A stretch of DNA of 64,000 nt from Clavaria fumosa (lineage: Eukaryota; Basidiomycota; Agaricomycetes; Agaricales; Clavariaceae): NCBI GenBank assembly GCA_951802425.1, contig OX637798.1, positions 3,472,001-3,536,000 on the forward strand. Reading direction: 5' to 3'. The translations under genes and the position numbers were made by a program. Below, piece after piece: positions 63,760 to 64,000 of this stretch; within the stretch, counting starts at the first letter, position 1; every line of letters starts with the position of its first letter. The notes beneath the pieces are model-generated. The model had not been told where the DNA came from and searched no databases. It worked only from the letters and a program-made list of their open reading frames with translations.

Positions 63760-64000
63760 CAGTAGAACATCTCATAACTCATAACATCGTTAAGCATAAC
63801 TTCCATATTGCATAGGTTTTGGGCCTGTCCCGACTTGGTGCCTGCTAAACTGGGGGGTATAATGCATAATTCATAATGCATGGGCTTTGCAGTACAATAT
63901 GCAATATCAGATTCAGGCCATAAGGCCGAGTAATTCAAATTCTCTAGATTATGTGGCACATTTGAGCCCAACACCACTTCGGCCAGCATTACATGCCCCA
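63760..64000. mobile_element. pogo/Tigger-like terminal repeat, partial
   Basis: TA followed by CAGTAGAACATCTCATAACTC at 63758-63780 resembles the CAGTAGAACCTCGATAACTC ends of pogo-like Tc1/mariner elements. Its interior contains a palindromic AATGCATAATTCATAATGCAT segment. The other end is outside the window. Confidence 0.35.

Overview
The window looks like a transposon-dense stretch of an Agaricomycete (mushroom-class basidiomycete) genome. The signs are introns of about 45-140 nt with GT..AG ends, chromodomain Ty3/gypsy elements, a CxC2-type KDZ transposase with a Ulp1-like protease beside it, hAT, Tc1 and Helitron relics, and an NB-ARC protein with a long tetratricopeptide array. No bacterial-style genes, rRNA, tRNA or CRISPR arrays were seen.

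Layout. 1-3143: the end of a Helitron helicase gene, then two Helitron 3' termini, probably an autonomous element followed head-to-tail by a 1.6 kb non-autonomous one. 4.0-7.1 kb: small non-autonomous elements and a nested palindrome. 8.3-25.4 kb: a Russian-doll nest proved by matching target-site duplications. A Tc1 transposase relic was split by a minus-strand gypsy element (TSD CATAG) and by a solo LTR of the same family (TSD ATACC). A second, CpG-rich gypsy (16766-24460, TSD GTGGG) later landed inside the 5' LTR of the first. 25.6-32.3 kb: CpG-rich, mostly single-copy DNA with a decayed mRNA cap guanine-N7 methyltransferase gene and two weak spliced-gene candidates.

32.8-37.0 kb: an intact two-exon NB-ARC/TPR receptor-like gene with 21 near-identical 126 bp repeats. 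38.0-39.5 kb: a gypsy gag-protease relic. 39.7-48.2 kb: tandem repeats and a 1.3-1.6 kb, visually near-identical inverted repeat enclosing a hAT transposase relic. 48.7-56.4 kb: a three-gene KDZ cassette (accessory acidic protein, Ulp1-like protease, CxC2-KDZ transposase). 57.2-59.0 kb: CpG-rich tandem repeats. 59.4-62.8 kb: a gene whose protein begins with a histone H3-like tail joined to a zinc finger, interrupted by a hAT-type MITE, facing a convergent multi-exon gene of unknown function. The right edge holds the start of a pogo-like terminal repeat.

Two themes link the parts. First, DNA decay is strongly CpG-directed. The LTR pair of the young gypsy differs mainly at CpG sites, its reverse transcriptase has lost a catalytic Asp by a CpG transition, and the stop codons in older elements are nearly all TGA where CGA is expected. 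This points to cytosine methylation of transposons. Second, both gypsy families carry a primer-binding region complementary to the predicted 5' end of their own transcript, as in self-primed Tf1-type elements. The younger one also has a well-formed -1 frameshift signal between gag and pol and an antisense gene between pol and its 3' LTR.
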